Shown one piece after another: positions 13,901 to 23,821 of a stretch of DNA of 64,000 bases (within the stretch, counting starts at the first letter, position 1; every line of letters starts with the position of its first letter). The position numbers and the translations under genes were made by a program. A model generated the notes under the pieces. It was not told the DNA's origin and did not search any database. It saw only the letters and a program-made list of their open reading frames with translations. Source of the DNA: Opisthorchis felineus (lineage: Eukaryota > Platyhelminthes > Trematoda > Opisthorchiida > Opisthorchiidae); the NCBI GenBank assembly GCA_004794785.1, contig SJOL01006421.1, positions 308,815 to 372,814 of the forward strand, written 5' to 3'.

Positions 13901-15936
13901 CACTGAGGAAAATGCTAAAAAACTAGATACAATTCGTCTGTCAGCAAAATCATGATAGCAAGCTCCTCTTCAATCCTTTTCGGCTACCTCACTAGCCTGA
14001 ATGCAACCCAAACCAAGCCCTGATGTGGCAACAACTTGTCCGAAAGGACGAAAACCAGAGGTGTTTAACTGTATTGTTTGACCGCTTACGTCTTTGATTT
14101 TTCAGGGTAAATAGATGTGTAGAGCGGGATACTATCATTGATGAGCTTCTTCGTCCATACAGTCCCACTTTGGCTTAATAAGACGGTTGTCAAACCGCGT
14201 TTCCGAACTACTGTTGGGTATTTAAGTAACTCATTTGAAGCCGAAAAAAGTCCTCCTGGAGTGCATATTCCAGCTCGTTTTTTTTTGTACAAAAAAACCC
14301 ATCTTTGGCGTGGCAACCGTTGGCAGAGTCTACCAGTAGCGACAACTCCGTAGAGTTGGATTTCATAAAGGCTTTTTCAGACTGGTGTTCTTCGATGATG
14401 CCTTCTTTAATTGCATGTTACCTTTGGGTTTGTTGTGCGGATTACCAGGAGGAAGAGTTTGAGGGGTCACTTAGAAGTTAGCACAGTCTTACTACCGGAG
14501 GGGTTACGATGAAATGTTGTTGAGACTACCAGAAACAGATAACTTTAGGAAGTTTGTCAATGTAGCGAAGTTTTGCTTCTCCAACAAACATTAAACCAAC
14601 GATAAGCAACTTGTCATTCGTAACCTATCTTCTGGGCGACGGCAATGCGCATCGTTATTGCTCATTTACTTGGCGCTGGTGCGTCCACTCTCTGTTGATT
14701 TGTACGGTGTAACTCTTCCTCTCGCCTCCTATTGGACTCGGTTAGTCCGATTCAGGTTCGAGTAGCCTAACTCTGTACATGAAAATATCATCCGTGAAGA
14801 AGTCTTACTGGGACCTTCCACCGACTGAAGAGAAGGAGACCCGCTACTAACAGTAGATATTCACCCGTCGTTATTAGATTCCTTAAAGGTAGATAATTAA
14901 AACAACCGTACAGCTAATTCAAATATGGTTCCAAAATCCCAAGTCAAGTGCACAGCTCGTGCATATGTTATCCTACGTGGTACGCGCTTCTGTGGATACT
15001 AGTGAATGCTAATTTTGACGACACCATGTTATTTTCTAGACCCGTTTTACAACTGAATTCCATCTGTTGATCCAACGAAACTCTGCCAGTTCCGTTCACC
15101 ATCATAAGTCAGCTGACCTGTCTATTTTATATTTGGAGTACCCACACGCCATATAGTTATTTGTGCACTAATCTCTCCCTCTAAACAGCGTACAAAGCGA
15201 ATTGCCCCTTTTTCTCAGGTCAGCAGGAGTCTTATCTCCTACCTCATTTGAATTTCATCCTGTATGGCTGCTGGTACCCATATGGGTTGTGATGTGCCCA
15301 GTCGATGACAAAGGTAGACAATCAGGTGTGTAACTTCAATGTCGCTCAGTCCCGGCAGTGGGTTCAAACTCTCCTAAAAAGCTTCTGAGTTGCGTTAGCA
15401 GTTCCCAAACCGGTGCTTATCAACCACTACACAAAAGATTCTGACTTATTTTGCAACATGCAGAGTCAGAAACCTAGCCAACTAGGTAGTGTCGATTACG
15501 AACTCAGCGGAGTGGCTATGAGTTCATTGGAACACCAATCCATGGACTGCCACGGAATTTTACGTGATATTTGATAGCATCCCCTGCAATTTACACTATG
15601 CGGCTGCATCTGCGTTAGCTCCTTTCAGTCTACCAACGATGTTGTCAGAGACACATTGGTTCCGCTTGCTGTAATTTGCTACTCTTCTCTTTAACCACCT
15701 TATGCTCTACGTCGCCTTTGTTCTCAAGTCCTTTTTATTCAAATTTCTTCACAGGTTACATGCCTCACCGTTCGGATCGTGCTGATTATGCTCCCGATGT
15801 TCAGACTGTTTCTGCTGCTCAGCCACACGTTTGTTCAGGCGACAGCTCCCGATCCCCACTTACACAACCAAAAGTACTTCGCGTAGACAGTACCGGTGAT
15901 AATAGCCCAACGACTGTGTCAGATAATATCATTTGA
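1770..15936 (+). CDS. TMEM8: TMEM8/PGAP6-family seven-pass membrane protein (5'-partial, 7 exons)
   Basis: Exons read here are 1770-1934, 3473-3795, 4995-5148, 5706-6134, 10534-10944, 12478-13084 and 15755-15936, about 756 codons. Phases agree at every junction. The order is an extracellular beta-rich region with cysteines, an EGF-like module (cysteines ending CACPPGRFGLGC), then seven hydrophobic segments, then a hydrophilic tail. CREST-superfamily residues remain: Ser just before YHLCD, Asp in FCDF, and H-x3-H in HSLWH. Family members sit in the plasma membrane; vertebrate PGAP6 is a GPI-specific phospholipase A2, so a metal-dependent lipid hydrolase role is inferred. No initiator exon was recognised, so the N-terminus and signal peptide probably lie upstream of the window or in an unrecognised exon. 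Introns are 0.56-4.4 kb and host transposon fragments. Which TMEM8 paralogue it is cannot be decided. Confidence 0.88.
3473..3795 (+). CDS. TMEM8: TMEM8 exon 2 of those visible (extracellular domain)
   Basis: Acceptor ATCATCTTACAG, start in phase 0, donor A|GTACGT at 3796, two bases carried over. It encodes a stretch containing SFLYLPYPSPGQWFLGLYAE, which matches the family's conserved 'PyP..G.W.L.L...C' signature in the extracellular part. The split codon is completed by the first base of the next exon to give Asp. Confidence 0.85.
4995..5148 (+). CDS. TMEM8: TMEM8 exon 3 of those visible (cysteine-containing linker)
   Basis: Acceptor CACCTACATCTAG, donor CCT|GTAAGT. One base completes the split codon, followed by 51 codons ending in phase 0. 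It encodes VRWCEDPASAVDVGLVIQSR followed by a CLNYRC cysteine pair. It lies just before the EGF-bearing exon, as expected for the membrane-proximal extracellular part. Confidence 0.78.
5706..6134 (+). CDS. TMEM8: TMEM8 exon 4 of those visible: EGF-like module and first membrane segments
   Basis: Acceptor CCCTTTTTTAG, donor GCC|GTAAGT, phase 0 at both ends, 143 codons. The middle contains GEGLCVELLQQS and then CACPPGRFGLGC, the tail of an EGF-like module. It is followed by YSKDALLLALTNLAFVPGIC (first membrane helix) and a second helix ending AYTYTLVFSA. The final Ser-Ala is part of the conserved 'FS..YH.CD' motif split across this intron. Confidence 0.92.
8007..8937 (-). mobile_element. 5'-truncated RTE-like LINE, 3' part of reverse transcriptase ORF
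   Basis: On the minus strand an open frame from 8940 to 8164 encodes the RT thumb and C-terminal region of an RTE-like non-LTR retrotransposon. In order it shows FGMRFTPAKCKVLLQDW, KFVYLGSCI, a GKARAAFTNLRHLWRR block, RSILLYGSEAWPLR, VFDHRCLRSI, LRWLGHVLHM and RLPGWGPWD. The palm with YADD is missing, so this is a 5'-truncated insertion. It is open across about 250 codons, hence fairly young. About 135 bases further on, a short (TTGA)-type tract at 8007-8030 may be its 3' microsatellite tail. It lies antisense inside the 4.4 kb TMEM8 intron. Confidence 0.9.
9590..9657. repeat. Inverted repeat, Penelope-like terminal fragment (copy 1)
   Basis: Two 24-base arms at 9590-9613 and 9634-9657 are reverse complements with two mismatches, separated by 20 bases. 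Both arms contain the AAGGTT/AACCTT and TAGTTTCCTTTAT blocks. The minus-strand reading of the left arm with its flank (GTCGAAAAGTGTTCAGCAAC) matches the sequence at 11145-11165, so the two sites are copies of one repeat family. Confidence 0.7.
10230..10250. repeat. (CT)n microsatellite
   Basis: About ten uninterrupted CT units in the large TMEM8 intron. Confidence 0.95.
10534..10944 (+). CDS. TMEM8: TMEM8 exon 5 of those visible: membrane core
   Basis: Acceptor ACTCTCTTCCAG, donor TGG|GTGAGT, phase 0 at both ends, 137 codons. It begins LYHLCDTDVM, the His/Asp signature of TMEM8/CREST proteins. A lineage-specific hydrophilic loop of about 50 residues follows, then DILSFCDFFGGVLSVLVTMI (conserved Asp near 10753) and two more hydrophobic segments. 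The loop between YHLCD and FCDF looks longer than the vertebrate one, as far as can be judged from memory. Confidence 0.92.
11081..11192 (+). repeat. Penelope-like terminal repeat fragment (copy 2) with hammerhead motif
   Basis: It contains GAAGGAAACT at the left and AGCAACCTTGTGAGTGGTTT followed by CCTTAATGAAAATAA at the right, shared with the 9590-9657 repeat. The intervening bases fold as a hammerhead-like RNA, described separately. Penelope-like retroelements of animals are known to carry hammerhead ribozymes in their terminal repeats. No Penelope RT or GIY-YIG coding sequence was recognised nearby. It lies in the TMEM8 intron between 10945 and 12477. Confidence 0.5.
11102..11142 (+). ncRNA. 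Decayed hammerhead ribozyme-like motif
   Basis: The core elements fall in hammerhead order. These are stem I CCTAC (11102-11106), CTGATAA (11107-11113) in place of CUGANGA, stem II ACCC/GGGT (11114-11117 with 11124-11127) closed by GAAGAA, GAAA (11128-11131), a very short stem III, an ATC cleavage triplet (11135-11137) and GTGGG (11138-11142) pairing with CCTAC with one wobble. The catalytic G8 is A here, so self-cleavage is expected to be poor or absent. Confidence 0.45.
12478..13084 (+). CDS. TMEM8: TMEM8 exon 6 of those visible: last helices and cytosolic tail
   Basis: Acceptor CTTTTCCACAG, phase 0. It encodes WWILSLFPGLVCAGTGLCLF and then YTKLHSLWHILIGCSLIGLL. HSLWH at 12619-12633 is the H-x3-H metal-ligand motif of the last helix. 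A basic tail of about 140 residues follows. The open frame runs to a TGA at 13135, but CATG|GTAAGT at 13085 is a near-perfect donor whose one-base phase matches the acceptor at 15754. Splicing there is preferred; read-through to 13137 is the alternative ending. Confidence 0.88.
15755..15936 (+). CDS. TMEM8: TMEM8 terminal exon (probable)
   Basis: Acceptor CAAATTTCTTCACAG. Two bases complete the glycine codon left by the donor at 13085, then the frame runs 59 codons to TGA at 15934-15936. The peptide (GYMPHRSDRADYAPDV, then Ser/Thr/Pro-rich) is a hydrophilic cytosolic tail with no recognisable domain. It is assigned to this gene by phase, strand and position, with a poly(A) signal about 330 bases further on. 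Confidence 0.65.
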
Positions 15937-16264
15937 AGCTGTAAAGATGATAGTTGTTTTATGATTTCGTCTCGGTAGCGTGATGTACCTCCCTCACACC
16001 CTAGAACTGGATTGCATTTTTCCCGTTTTGCAAAAACGACACTGTTTTACTCCAAATTACTTGTATGTAGTTCATGTCCTATAATCTTAAAAGTTTTCTT
16101 TAAATTCTTTCTCGCTTGTGCCAGCATGGGCATTCACATCTGACCATTTTTGTATAGTTTTCGGTCTTGAAAGATTTTTGTTTTGACACCGTTTTTTACT
16201 TTGCTTACTCATTCTTGTATTACATAGTTCATTGCAGGGGAGGTCCGAGACACCTCTTATGGAC

Positions 16265-16270
16265 AATAAA
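16265..16270 (+). terminator. Candidate poly(A) signal AATAAA of the TMEM8 gene
   Basis: An AATAAA hexamer lies about 330 bases after the TMEM8 stop codon on the same strand. It is the first canonical signal seen after that stop. Cleavage-site evidence is not available from sequence alone. Confidence 0.4.
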
Positions 16271-16299
16271 AATGCGGAAAATGTGCACACAACCACGTC

Positions 16300-18825
16300 A
16301 AGACTTTTAAAAGGAGTGGAATACGACTGTTCACACGTATTTGTCGGCTAAAGTTGGATAGGTTGGCGTTCGCTGATGCCTTGAATATTTGGAAATTTTA
16401 AAAAGCTAGGAAAACAGAATGGGAGAGTTTTTTGTAGTTCACTGGAGGGAATTGGCTGTAGATTCTTGAATGGGGTCTATTTCGGCTGTGGTTACAGGCT
16501 GAATGCCTATGAGAAAGGGTTTGGGAGAATTAGAATGGTTGAATGAAACTGCCATTACTCAAATCGTGAATGTTGACGACATAGGCGTTCAGTAGGCTGC
16601 TAGCTGTACGCGGTCGTTACTTAACTGAGACGAGGCTGCCCAGTGACAGCGGTAAGAAGTGGATTTTTTAACCGCCGTCTGTAAATGCATGAGTGCGACC
16701 TGAGGCTTACAGAAGTAGGTCATGTATGAATAGTAAATGGGAGATGGGGTGTAACTCAATGCTGATCCTGTGGATCTGGGGAACAATACTGTCGAGACCA
16801 AATTTCAGAAACAGATCTGTTAAGAAGTTTCCGTTTCGAACGATCAAATAAGGGTGCAGGCCATACGTGGGTAGTTTGGCGAGAAGTCCGTCGTGTCTTA
16901 AACGATCCGAAGCGTTCAAGGAAACCGCTTCGTTTTCGCTGAATGAGTCTATTGCAGATGACCTGATGTGACAACTGGTCACCGATGAAACGATGCACCT
17001 AAATCCTTATTGGTGGTCGTTAAAGAGGACCGTTTGGCCAGAATACACTCCAGCACTTTGGACAAAATGTGGAGGTTTGGACTGCGGTGATAGTTGGTTT
17101 GTTCCTACACGGATCAAATCTTAGCTGCGTGTGGAAGTCTCCGAGGCGAGCGCAAGCGATAACAGAAGTGACTCACGGCTCATGCACCAGATGGTAGATC
17201 AACCTTGTGCTTAACAAACATTCTCGGCACCATCAACCAGGGGTTACGTCATTGAAAAGTGCTTCTTGAGAGTATCACACTCATCAGCGTTTATGTAATC
17301 GATCCTTTTTGCGCACCCTGCGGAAACGGACTGGAAAAGATAAAGGTAAATTGCACCGTGCCGCCATAAATAATAGTAACATTATCGTCATTGAACTTTG
17401 AAGCATTATTGGAAGTGCAAGAAGCAGGGAGCTGAAGCATACCATGTCATTCAACGGAGGAGTAACACCCGGGTGGATAAGTGGGTGGAATGGATACAAG
17501 TAATCAGATAGCTGTCAAGGTACCGATTGGGGGCCAGAGGAGTCGAGAGAATGTAAATCATGGTGTGTAGTTAAGGACATGGACGGTCTACTGAGAATCA
17601 TCACTACGGTCCGAGTTTTGAGTTTTAAAACGTGATCTTGGATGAGATCATTCGAAGTCGCTCGCGGCCCACTTAGTCTGTGTGTCCAGCAAGCAATCCG
17701 ATCCCTGCTGTGTACGTTGAGGTCGTTGACAGTCAGTGGGGGGATATGATTGTTGTGCGGTAGTCACTCCAAACTTTCGATGAGGACTAAATTTCCACTG
17801 GATACGTTATTTGATGGTTTATACTGTTGATAGACCGGATTACAGGACGAAATCTCCATTAGGAAATTCTCAAATCTCTCCACACTACCAACAATTTCTA
17901 AGTGGCTCAGAAGAAAGGGTAATTTTCACGCTACCTGAACTCGTCACTCGGTGAATTTGTCAGCACGTGGTATAGGTTCTGTTATTTAAAGTTGAGTGGC
18001 GCTATTTTATGTCTTAGTGTGAGTTAATCATATTGCTGATCAGTCGCTCGCGGCCGAACGGTTCGGTATCCGGGGGTTTGCGAGCTCGAGTTTCATGGGT
18101 GATTTATGAGAATTGCTCTGCTAATGATTCCCAGCAAGGATGTAACAGTTGTGCAATGCTTGTCGGCATAGATTTCTTTCACTCACCGGAAGAAATCTCT
18201 ATTGGAAGATTCAACATTGTTTTGGAAGGATAATATCACTCGTGTTTTCTCTATCGGTTCACCCAACGGAGCCCTGCTTCCACGGACTTGAGTGCCCCTT
18301 TTGTGCTAACCTAACTTTGAGGCTCAAGAAGAAGGGCAAAATCGACCAACCCCGCTTGATATGGAGAACGCTCCCGTAACCTCACTGTGTTTTCTCAATA
18401 AACTTACCTGCTCCAGATAATCATTTACGAAGTATCACAAAACGCAACCTTCTCAAGAACTATACGATGGAATCGAAACTTTGACCAGGTACATTCTCAA
18501 ACTGCGCACTTAATGAAATGAGCTTGAAGGCGTCAGCGATCCAGGAATATTATGGAACGCTTGAGTTGCAACGAATTCGAGACTCCTTCCAACTACAGTA
18601 TCCAAGCTGGTCCTGCGCTCGCACAAACAGACTTATGTACTTCAAACTGAATAACATGGAGCTAGGGTAACTGACACACACGTAATAAACACAACTGACT
18701 GATTCTCATTCATGGGTACATATCAACTTATATTGAGGATGGTGCTTGCACTAAAAATTATCTCAACCAATCACCTTACGGGAAATTTGCTCGCATCTCT
18801 CCAATCAAAACTGGTCAGCTGTTGA
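16300..18825. other. Intergenic stretch between TMEM8 and the lectin-like exon
   Basis: Open frames here are short, overlapping and unlike any family I recognise. No transposon signature was seen. Confidence 0.4.
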
Positions 18826-18879
18826 TTGACTGCATACATCTCCCCCGCTGCAGACATCAGTAAGAAAACTCACTCATCA

Positions 18880-19341
18880 ATGCGCCCTGAACATGTTTTA
18901 GTAATATCTCTGATAAGTTGCCTTGTACGGTCACCCTGTCCGAAGGAATTTATCGACACAGGTGACGATGTTTGCCTTATGGCAATTGAAACCTCCGTGT
19001 CGTTTTGCAGGGCTCATTCCATATGCTATGAAACAGGCAAACGGCTAAATCACCCCATGTTTATGATTGGAAAACATTCGGAACGCCTGGTTCAGCATTT
19101 CTCCAATTTGCCGGTCGTTCACACTGGAATCAACAGTCTTCTAGAGGGTACAGATTACAGCCCAGTGGGATGGCGTGTCAGTGACCCAGGGGAGAGTGCG
19201 TTTTTGACGGATGAGACCACAATCACCCATTGGGCTCCAAAACAGCCGAATGGCCGCGACCAACAAGTTGTTGAGTTTATGAGCGGAGCCTTCTATGACA
19301 CAGCACCAAATCAGAGACCGAGATATGTAGTCTGCGAGTTG
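18880..19341 (+). CDS. Secreted C-type-lectin-like domain protein, first exon (partial gene)
   Basis: ATG at 18880 starts a signal peptide (MRPEHVLVISLISCLV), then a C-type-lectin-like domain begins with CPKEFIDTGDDVC. Later hallmarks are SFCRAHSICYETGKRL (helix), a GW pair at the core, THWAPKQPNG (the W-x-P-x-x-PN loop) and YVVCEL at the end, equivalent to 'fICE'. The Ca2+/sugar-binding EPN/WND set is not intact: QPNG stands at the long loop and no WND is seen, so sugar binding is doubtful. The exon ends TTG|GTAAGA in phase 0, so more of the gene follows. The open frame also extends upstream to 18826, but the signal peptide supports 18880. A secreted or surface role is inferred. Confidence 0.72.
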
Positions 19342-19919
19342 GTAAGAAATGTCAGGTTGCCTCGGTCGACTGGTGAACGATTCAAGTCATCCTGGCCGAC
19401 GGTTTTGTCCGAGCAGTTCGCCTCATTTGAACACGGTTGTTTCAATGAGAAAACAGCGCTAACAACTCTACACTGTGCACTCAGGTTAGTTTGGTAAACT
19501 GATGAACAAGATGTGTATGTTACCAAACTTTCTGTGAACGGAGGCTTTTTATGGTTTAGACCAACATACTGGATGGGATTCTTCAAACCTGACTGGAGTA
19601 GCCCAATTTACCGCACACAATGAGTTATCTGAACACACTACTCACCAAAATACTTACGTATGTGCAAAAGTAGTCGGACCACGATTTCGGTGGGGAAATA
19701 AACCTTTTAGTTGTGTACTTTAATGGTCGCTATCCTGATACGCCAGACAATGTACATTTGAGTAGCAATATTTGTCACAACAATGCAGGTACAGGGTACA
19801 CCTTATTAGTGCAAGGGTTATGATAGCCGTAGTACAATTCAGAAGGTGTATGCACTAATAACAGTCTTTACTGTGGTTGACAGTAGTTCACAGAAGCGAA
19901 ATTCACCATGTATAAAATA

Positions 19920-20700
19920 AAGGCAATATGAAATGTGGAGCAAGTGAAAAAGGGACTTATCGGTTAGTGAGGTCCTTGGTGAGATTGAACGAAGAGAGGC
20001 CGGATGGAGGAAGTGTTCTCTTGGCAACATTATTGCCACACTTGTTCCTTGTCGTCCGTGGCCTGATGTTTGTTGAAGCTAGCTCTAAGGACCGATGCGG
20101 CGTGCAGTTGAGGCGCGCTGTGCTGGTGAGTTGAGCCTGCCTATATTCTGACGTGCGTGTGATGCGTGTGTGCGTCGAGAGTGTTGAGCGTGTCTAGCGT
20201 GTTGAAAGTGTCTTGGTGAAAGTCCGGACTGCGGGAACGTGTTTTCTTTGCAGCATAGCTGCTACACGTGTTCCATAATTGTCCGTGGACTTGTGGAGTT
20301 TGGCTAACTCCTTGCTCCCTGTGCGCGCTTCCTGCGCGCGCGAGTCTGTGTTGTATGTTGAGTGTGTCGTGCGCGTGCCTTTAGGTTGGCCGAGTTCGGT
20401 CCTTATATATTTCTAGGGGACCGTGAAAGAAAAAAAATCACATTGCGCCCTGAACTAGTTCACGTAACCTGTTGTTGGCCAAAGTTCGTATTCGTTGGCA
20501 CGATGTTAACGCGTAATTGTGCGGCAGGCAAAACAAATAAAGATTGTAGGTGCAGGTGTAAGGGACCTGTTGTTGTCCAAAGTTCGTATCCATGTCACGG
20601 TGTTGTTTCGTGATACAAGTTGTGACATGTGGAACAAAACCAGGCGCGAGGGGGACAGTGGACGTGTATGCGCTAATCAACTTGGGCGACTGCTACAACC
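19920..20700 (+). repeat. GT-rich repeat block, possible LTR or non-autonomous element
   Basis: The + strand is rich in G and T with many GTGTG/GCGCG runs. Two internal duplications are visible. GTGTTCTCTTGGCAACATTA at about 20022 is echoed by GTGTTTTCTTTGCAGCATAG at about 20238, both followed by GTTCC and GTCCGTGG. ACCTGTTGTTGGCCAAAGTT near 20467 is echoed by ACCTGTTGTTGTCCAAAGTT near 20566. A TATATA (about 20404) and an AATAAA (about 20536) give a promoter/poly(A) order like an LTR. No flanking gag/pol or target-site duplication was identified. Confidence 0.4.
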
Positions 20701-21734
20701 TAAATCAGTTGTCTACCTACTCACTGCACGTTTTCACTTAGGACTGTGCGGTTGTGAAATAGGAACCAACTAGATTTAATGCAAGAAATGCAGAGTAAAA
20801 CCTCCAGCGAATGACACTGATAATCACTTTGATAAACGGCCTGTTATCTTCAAAACAGTACCCGATACCTAATGGACCAAAGAGTCTCTGGAACTGTCTG
20901 GAACTCTCAGTCAAAGTGATCCTTCAATGCCGGAAGGTGGAAGAGAGTGCTCTTGATAATTTATAAATAATCACATGTGGTTTGTAGCCAATTTTCCTGG
21001 CTTTTGAGTTTGTATGGGGACACAAAACTGCAGCTTTGTTTGTGAAATAATTGTTGAAACTTGTTGGGAATCTGTTGGTCGTAAGGTTGAATCCAGGCCT
21101 GTGCGATCTCTGGGTGAAGGAAGATAGGTAGTCCGTAGGTCTTTTTACGTCCTCGGTTTATTTTTCTGTCACGGTTTTTGAACGTTTAGACGGTTTTACT
21201 TATTAAAGCAGAGAGTAACCGTTCGGTCCTTTCTGCAGGTTACCATTTCTGGGTTCTTGCAGTGAGATTGAAGACCGAGAGGTTTTCACATAACCCTCAA
21301 TAATTGATTTGTCACTAAGTAAAGTTCTTCGAATCGAACTATGCCGAAGGGACTGTGCGCAGGATTGACACAACCACAAGAAGCCTGTACCGAACTGCAT
21401 TTAGAAACCGTGAACACTGCTCTATGTTATAAACTCAAGCAAATATGATCAGAAGGCTGACATAGTGGAGCTGATCTAAGGCCATTGGTTTGCTCAATTA
21501 GTGGTCCATACTAGTCAAAACAGGTGTGAACACCGAGTATCCTAGTCTCAAGGTACGTCCAAAAGATGACTTGATGTTATTGGTCACTGGTAATACAAGA
21601 CCAAGGTGTACAACAATGCTAGCGAGTAGTACTCCTGGTCTGTAATTCGCGGTTACAGAAAACAAATTCCGGTGCCTCTAGTTTGAACACTCCTGAATGT
21701 CCGACTTTAAGCCTTAGGTGCACGTGTATGCACA

Positions 21735-21756
21735 CCACACACACACACACACACAC
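21735..21756. repeat. (CA)n microsatellite
   Basis: About ten CA units in a row upstream of the PAN-like exon. Confidence 0.95.
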
Positions 21757-21895
21757 CAAACACAGCCATGTGTCCGCGTGAAACCCGATGGAAGGAAAGT
21801 GATTCGGAACTTAACGGTTTCAAATCCAAGTCCTGCAGTCTAATGCGCATTTCTTCACTATTGGTGTTGTATCATGTTTTCCGTCATTCTTCTAG

Positions 21896-22149
21896 GTGCA
21901 AACTCAACGATGTCTGCAGATCCTTCTACTATGACCCACCTTCTGGAAACTGTTACTTGGCACTCTACATCGACAGTATCTTGCCGTTAGACGCGGAGAG
22001 GATATCTTCAAACTGGATCCGCTTCGGTGCGACAGAGCGATGAAATGGCTACCGACCGCTTTCGAAAGAGACTGGTGGAATTTCGGAACAATTGTTACGT
22101 TGGAATTCAACACGACTATGACCATATCGATCAGTTTCCGATGCTGCAG
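21896..22149 (+). pseudogene. PAN/apple-like cysteine-rich coding piece with a frame switch
   Basis: After acceptor CATTCTTCTAG the frame reads CKLNDVCRSFYYDPPSGNCY and then LALYIDSILPLDAERISSNW. The C-x5-C-x-S-F-x-Y-x6-C pattern is typical of the second half of a PAN/apple domain. This frame stops at TGA 22041-22043. A second convincing stretch continues in another frame from about 22036 (MATDRFRKRLVEFRNNCYVG, then IQHDYDHIDQFPMLQ) to a GTATGT donor at 22150. The switch is either a tiny intron (GTTAGA about 21987 to GACAG about 22035, roughly 50 bases) or a frameshift. It may be a downstream exon of the lectin gene, but its phase needs another exon in between. Marked pseudogene only because of the unresolved switch. 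Confidence 0.4.
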
Positions 22150-23289
22150 CGTATGTTATTCTCTATTCATACGGTTTTTCCCCATCCTTTGGAGAACAAA
22201 ACGTAAAAGTAAACAGCAAATGTGTTTCTTTTGATTAATATTGAGATGTATATATTGATCAGTAACGCATAAAAGTTTGGTCAAATGCGACCGTTCAGTT
22301 TTTGTTGACTATTGTTTTGGGCACAGCATAGTAACACAATTTTAGCCAACTAATTTATAAGAGAAGGTGGGGAGCTGTCAGGTGTTTTAGCTCGTGGGAA
22401 CTGTCAGTATAGCGTGTGATCAGATGCCGACACACTTCTCAAAACATTAGCTCAGCGTATCCACATTTTGTTTACCAACGGGAAGCCGACAGTGTAGGAA
22501 CACAGCTGGAGCTGGTTGTGTCCCCACTCACACCGAAAATATAGAATCCGCAGGCTTTAATGTAAGTATTTGTAATAGACACGCACAGAAGCGTTTGTCC
22601 ATCAACTAGAATGTGGACATGGAAGTGATATAGCACAAAAAAATTAAGCAACACAATGGATGATGGACACGCGGTGCGTTTTCTGGACTTTATCTTCAAA
22701 TCTGATGCATCTTGGAAAACGAGAGGCAAAAAGGCCATTTCAGCTGGACACTGTATGTTGATTTTGCTGTGTGGTAAAGTAGACATGCATAATTTTTCGC
22801 AGGATAGCATAGTGCGTTGTCACTGGATTCCGCGTTAGGTTTTTTGCAACCGTCAATACTAGCAAGAATCCAGTTTATTGCTTTGCTCTACCTCCCTTTT
22901 TAGTTCTCTAAATTGCCGTTTTAGAGAATTGATTTGAGGTTTACTCTAAACAGTTACGTCGCCAATCATCAGCACCGACACAACAGCTCCGTTGCTTCCG
23001 CAATTTTTGTTCATTTTCCTGTATGCTGCCATGAATATCCCGTGGAGCTTTTGGACTTATACCAGTAGGAAACATTTCGTTTTCCTGATCGATTTGAGTG
23101 TAACAGAAAAAATCATTGTTGCTGGGAGGTATCATATCACAAAACTGAAATTTCATCATGAAAAATCACACAGTCATCTGGGAAAAACTTTCTGGTAAAT
23201 TGTATCGTAACCGGATGCTCGTAACAGTATAATGTGATGGGTTATTTTTTCATAATAACGTCTGCGCATGGAGGGGAGCATTGAGGGAA

Positions 23290-23821
23290 TCGATGTTGCA
23301 GGTTGTCCGCCAGAATGCGTTTGCGTCGTTTAGTGGGAAATGTTTCTACCGAGCGGGATATGAATGTGGTCTAGCTAATGGAACCAGCCACTGTGGTAAG
23401 GAAACTTTCCTATGGTGGTGCGGGCCTGTATCACCTGTGCAGAGAGTCAGTGTGAGTATTAAGAATGTCAACTCAAGTTGTTTTGAAGGAAATGATGCAC
23501 GCTTCAAGAAGTCGAATGCCAAACTTGCGAATCTGTGTACGCTGAATGAGGAAACAGAGAAAATTTACTGTCGTCTTGGGCATCAAAGGCTTCGACGGTT
23601 TATGGAACCTGACGAGTGAGGCCCATTCGACGATCCAGCTCACAATCCAGCCTACCACTGAGGCTGAAGAGAAACTGGCTCTACGGGTTGACGCAAATTA
23701 CCGTTCTCCTGGAAGGTGTGTAGCTTTTGGACGTATCAATATCGCTGACACTAAACAAATGTCTAATGAAAAACAGAAAATTCGCCTACCAGATGAATTG
23801 CTAACGTTGGATACGATTTAA
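23290..23821 (+). pseudogene. C-type-lectin-like domain broken by two frameshifts
   Basis: Three frame segments together read as one lectin-like domain. A TGTCCGCCAGAA start (CPPE) is followed in a second frame by FASFSGKCFYRAGYECGLAN, later RFKKSNAKLANLCTLNEETE. The third frame then takes over near 23555-23575 with FTVVLGIKGFDGLWNLTSEA, and further on SPGRCVAFGRINIAD, ending at TAA 23819. The order (opening CP, helix with 'A-L-A', then 'GI...DG-W' core, then a late CVAF) fits a C-type-lectin fold. The frame breaks near 23315 and 23565 lack splice sites around them, so this looks like a decayed paralogue of the 18880 domain, or an assembly error. Confidence 0.5.
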
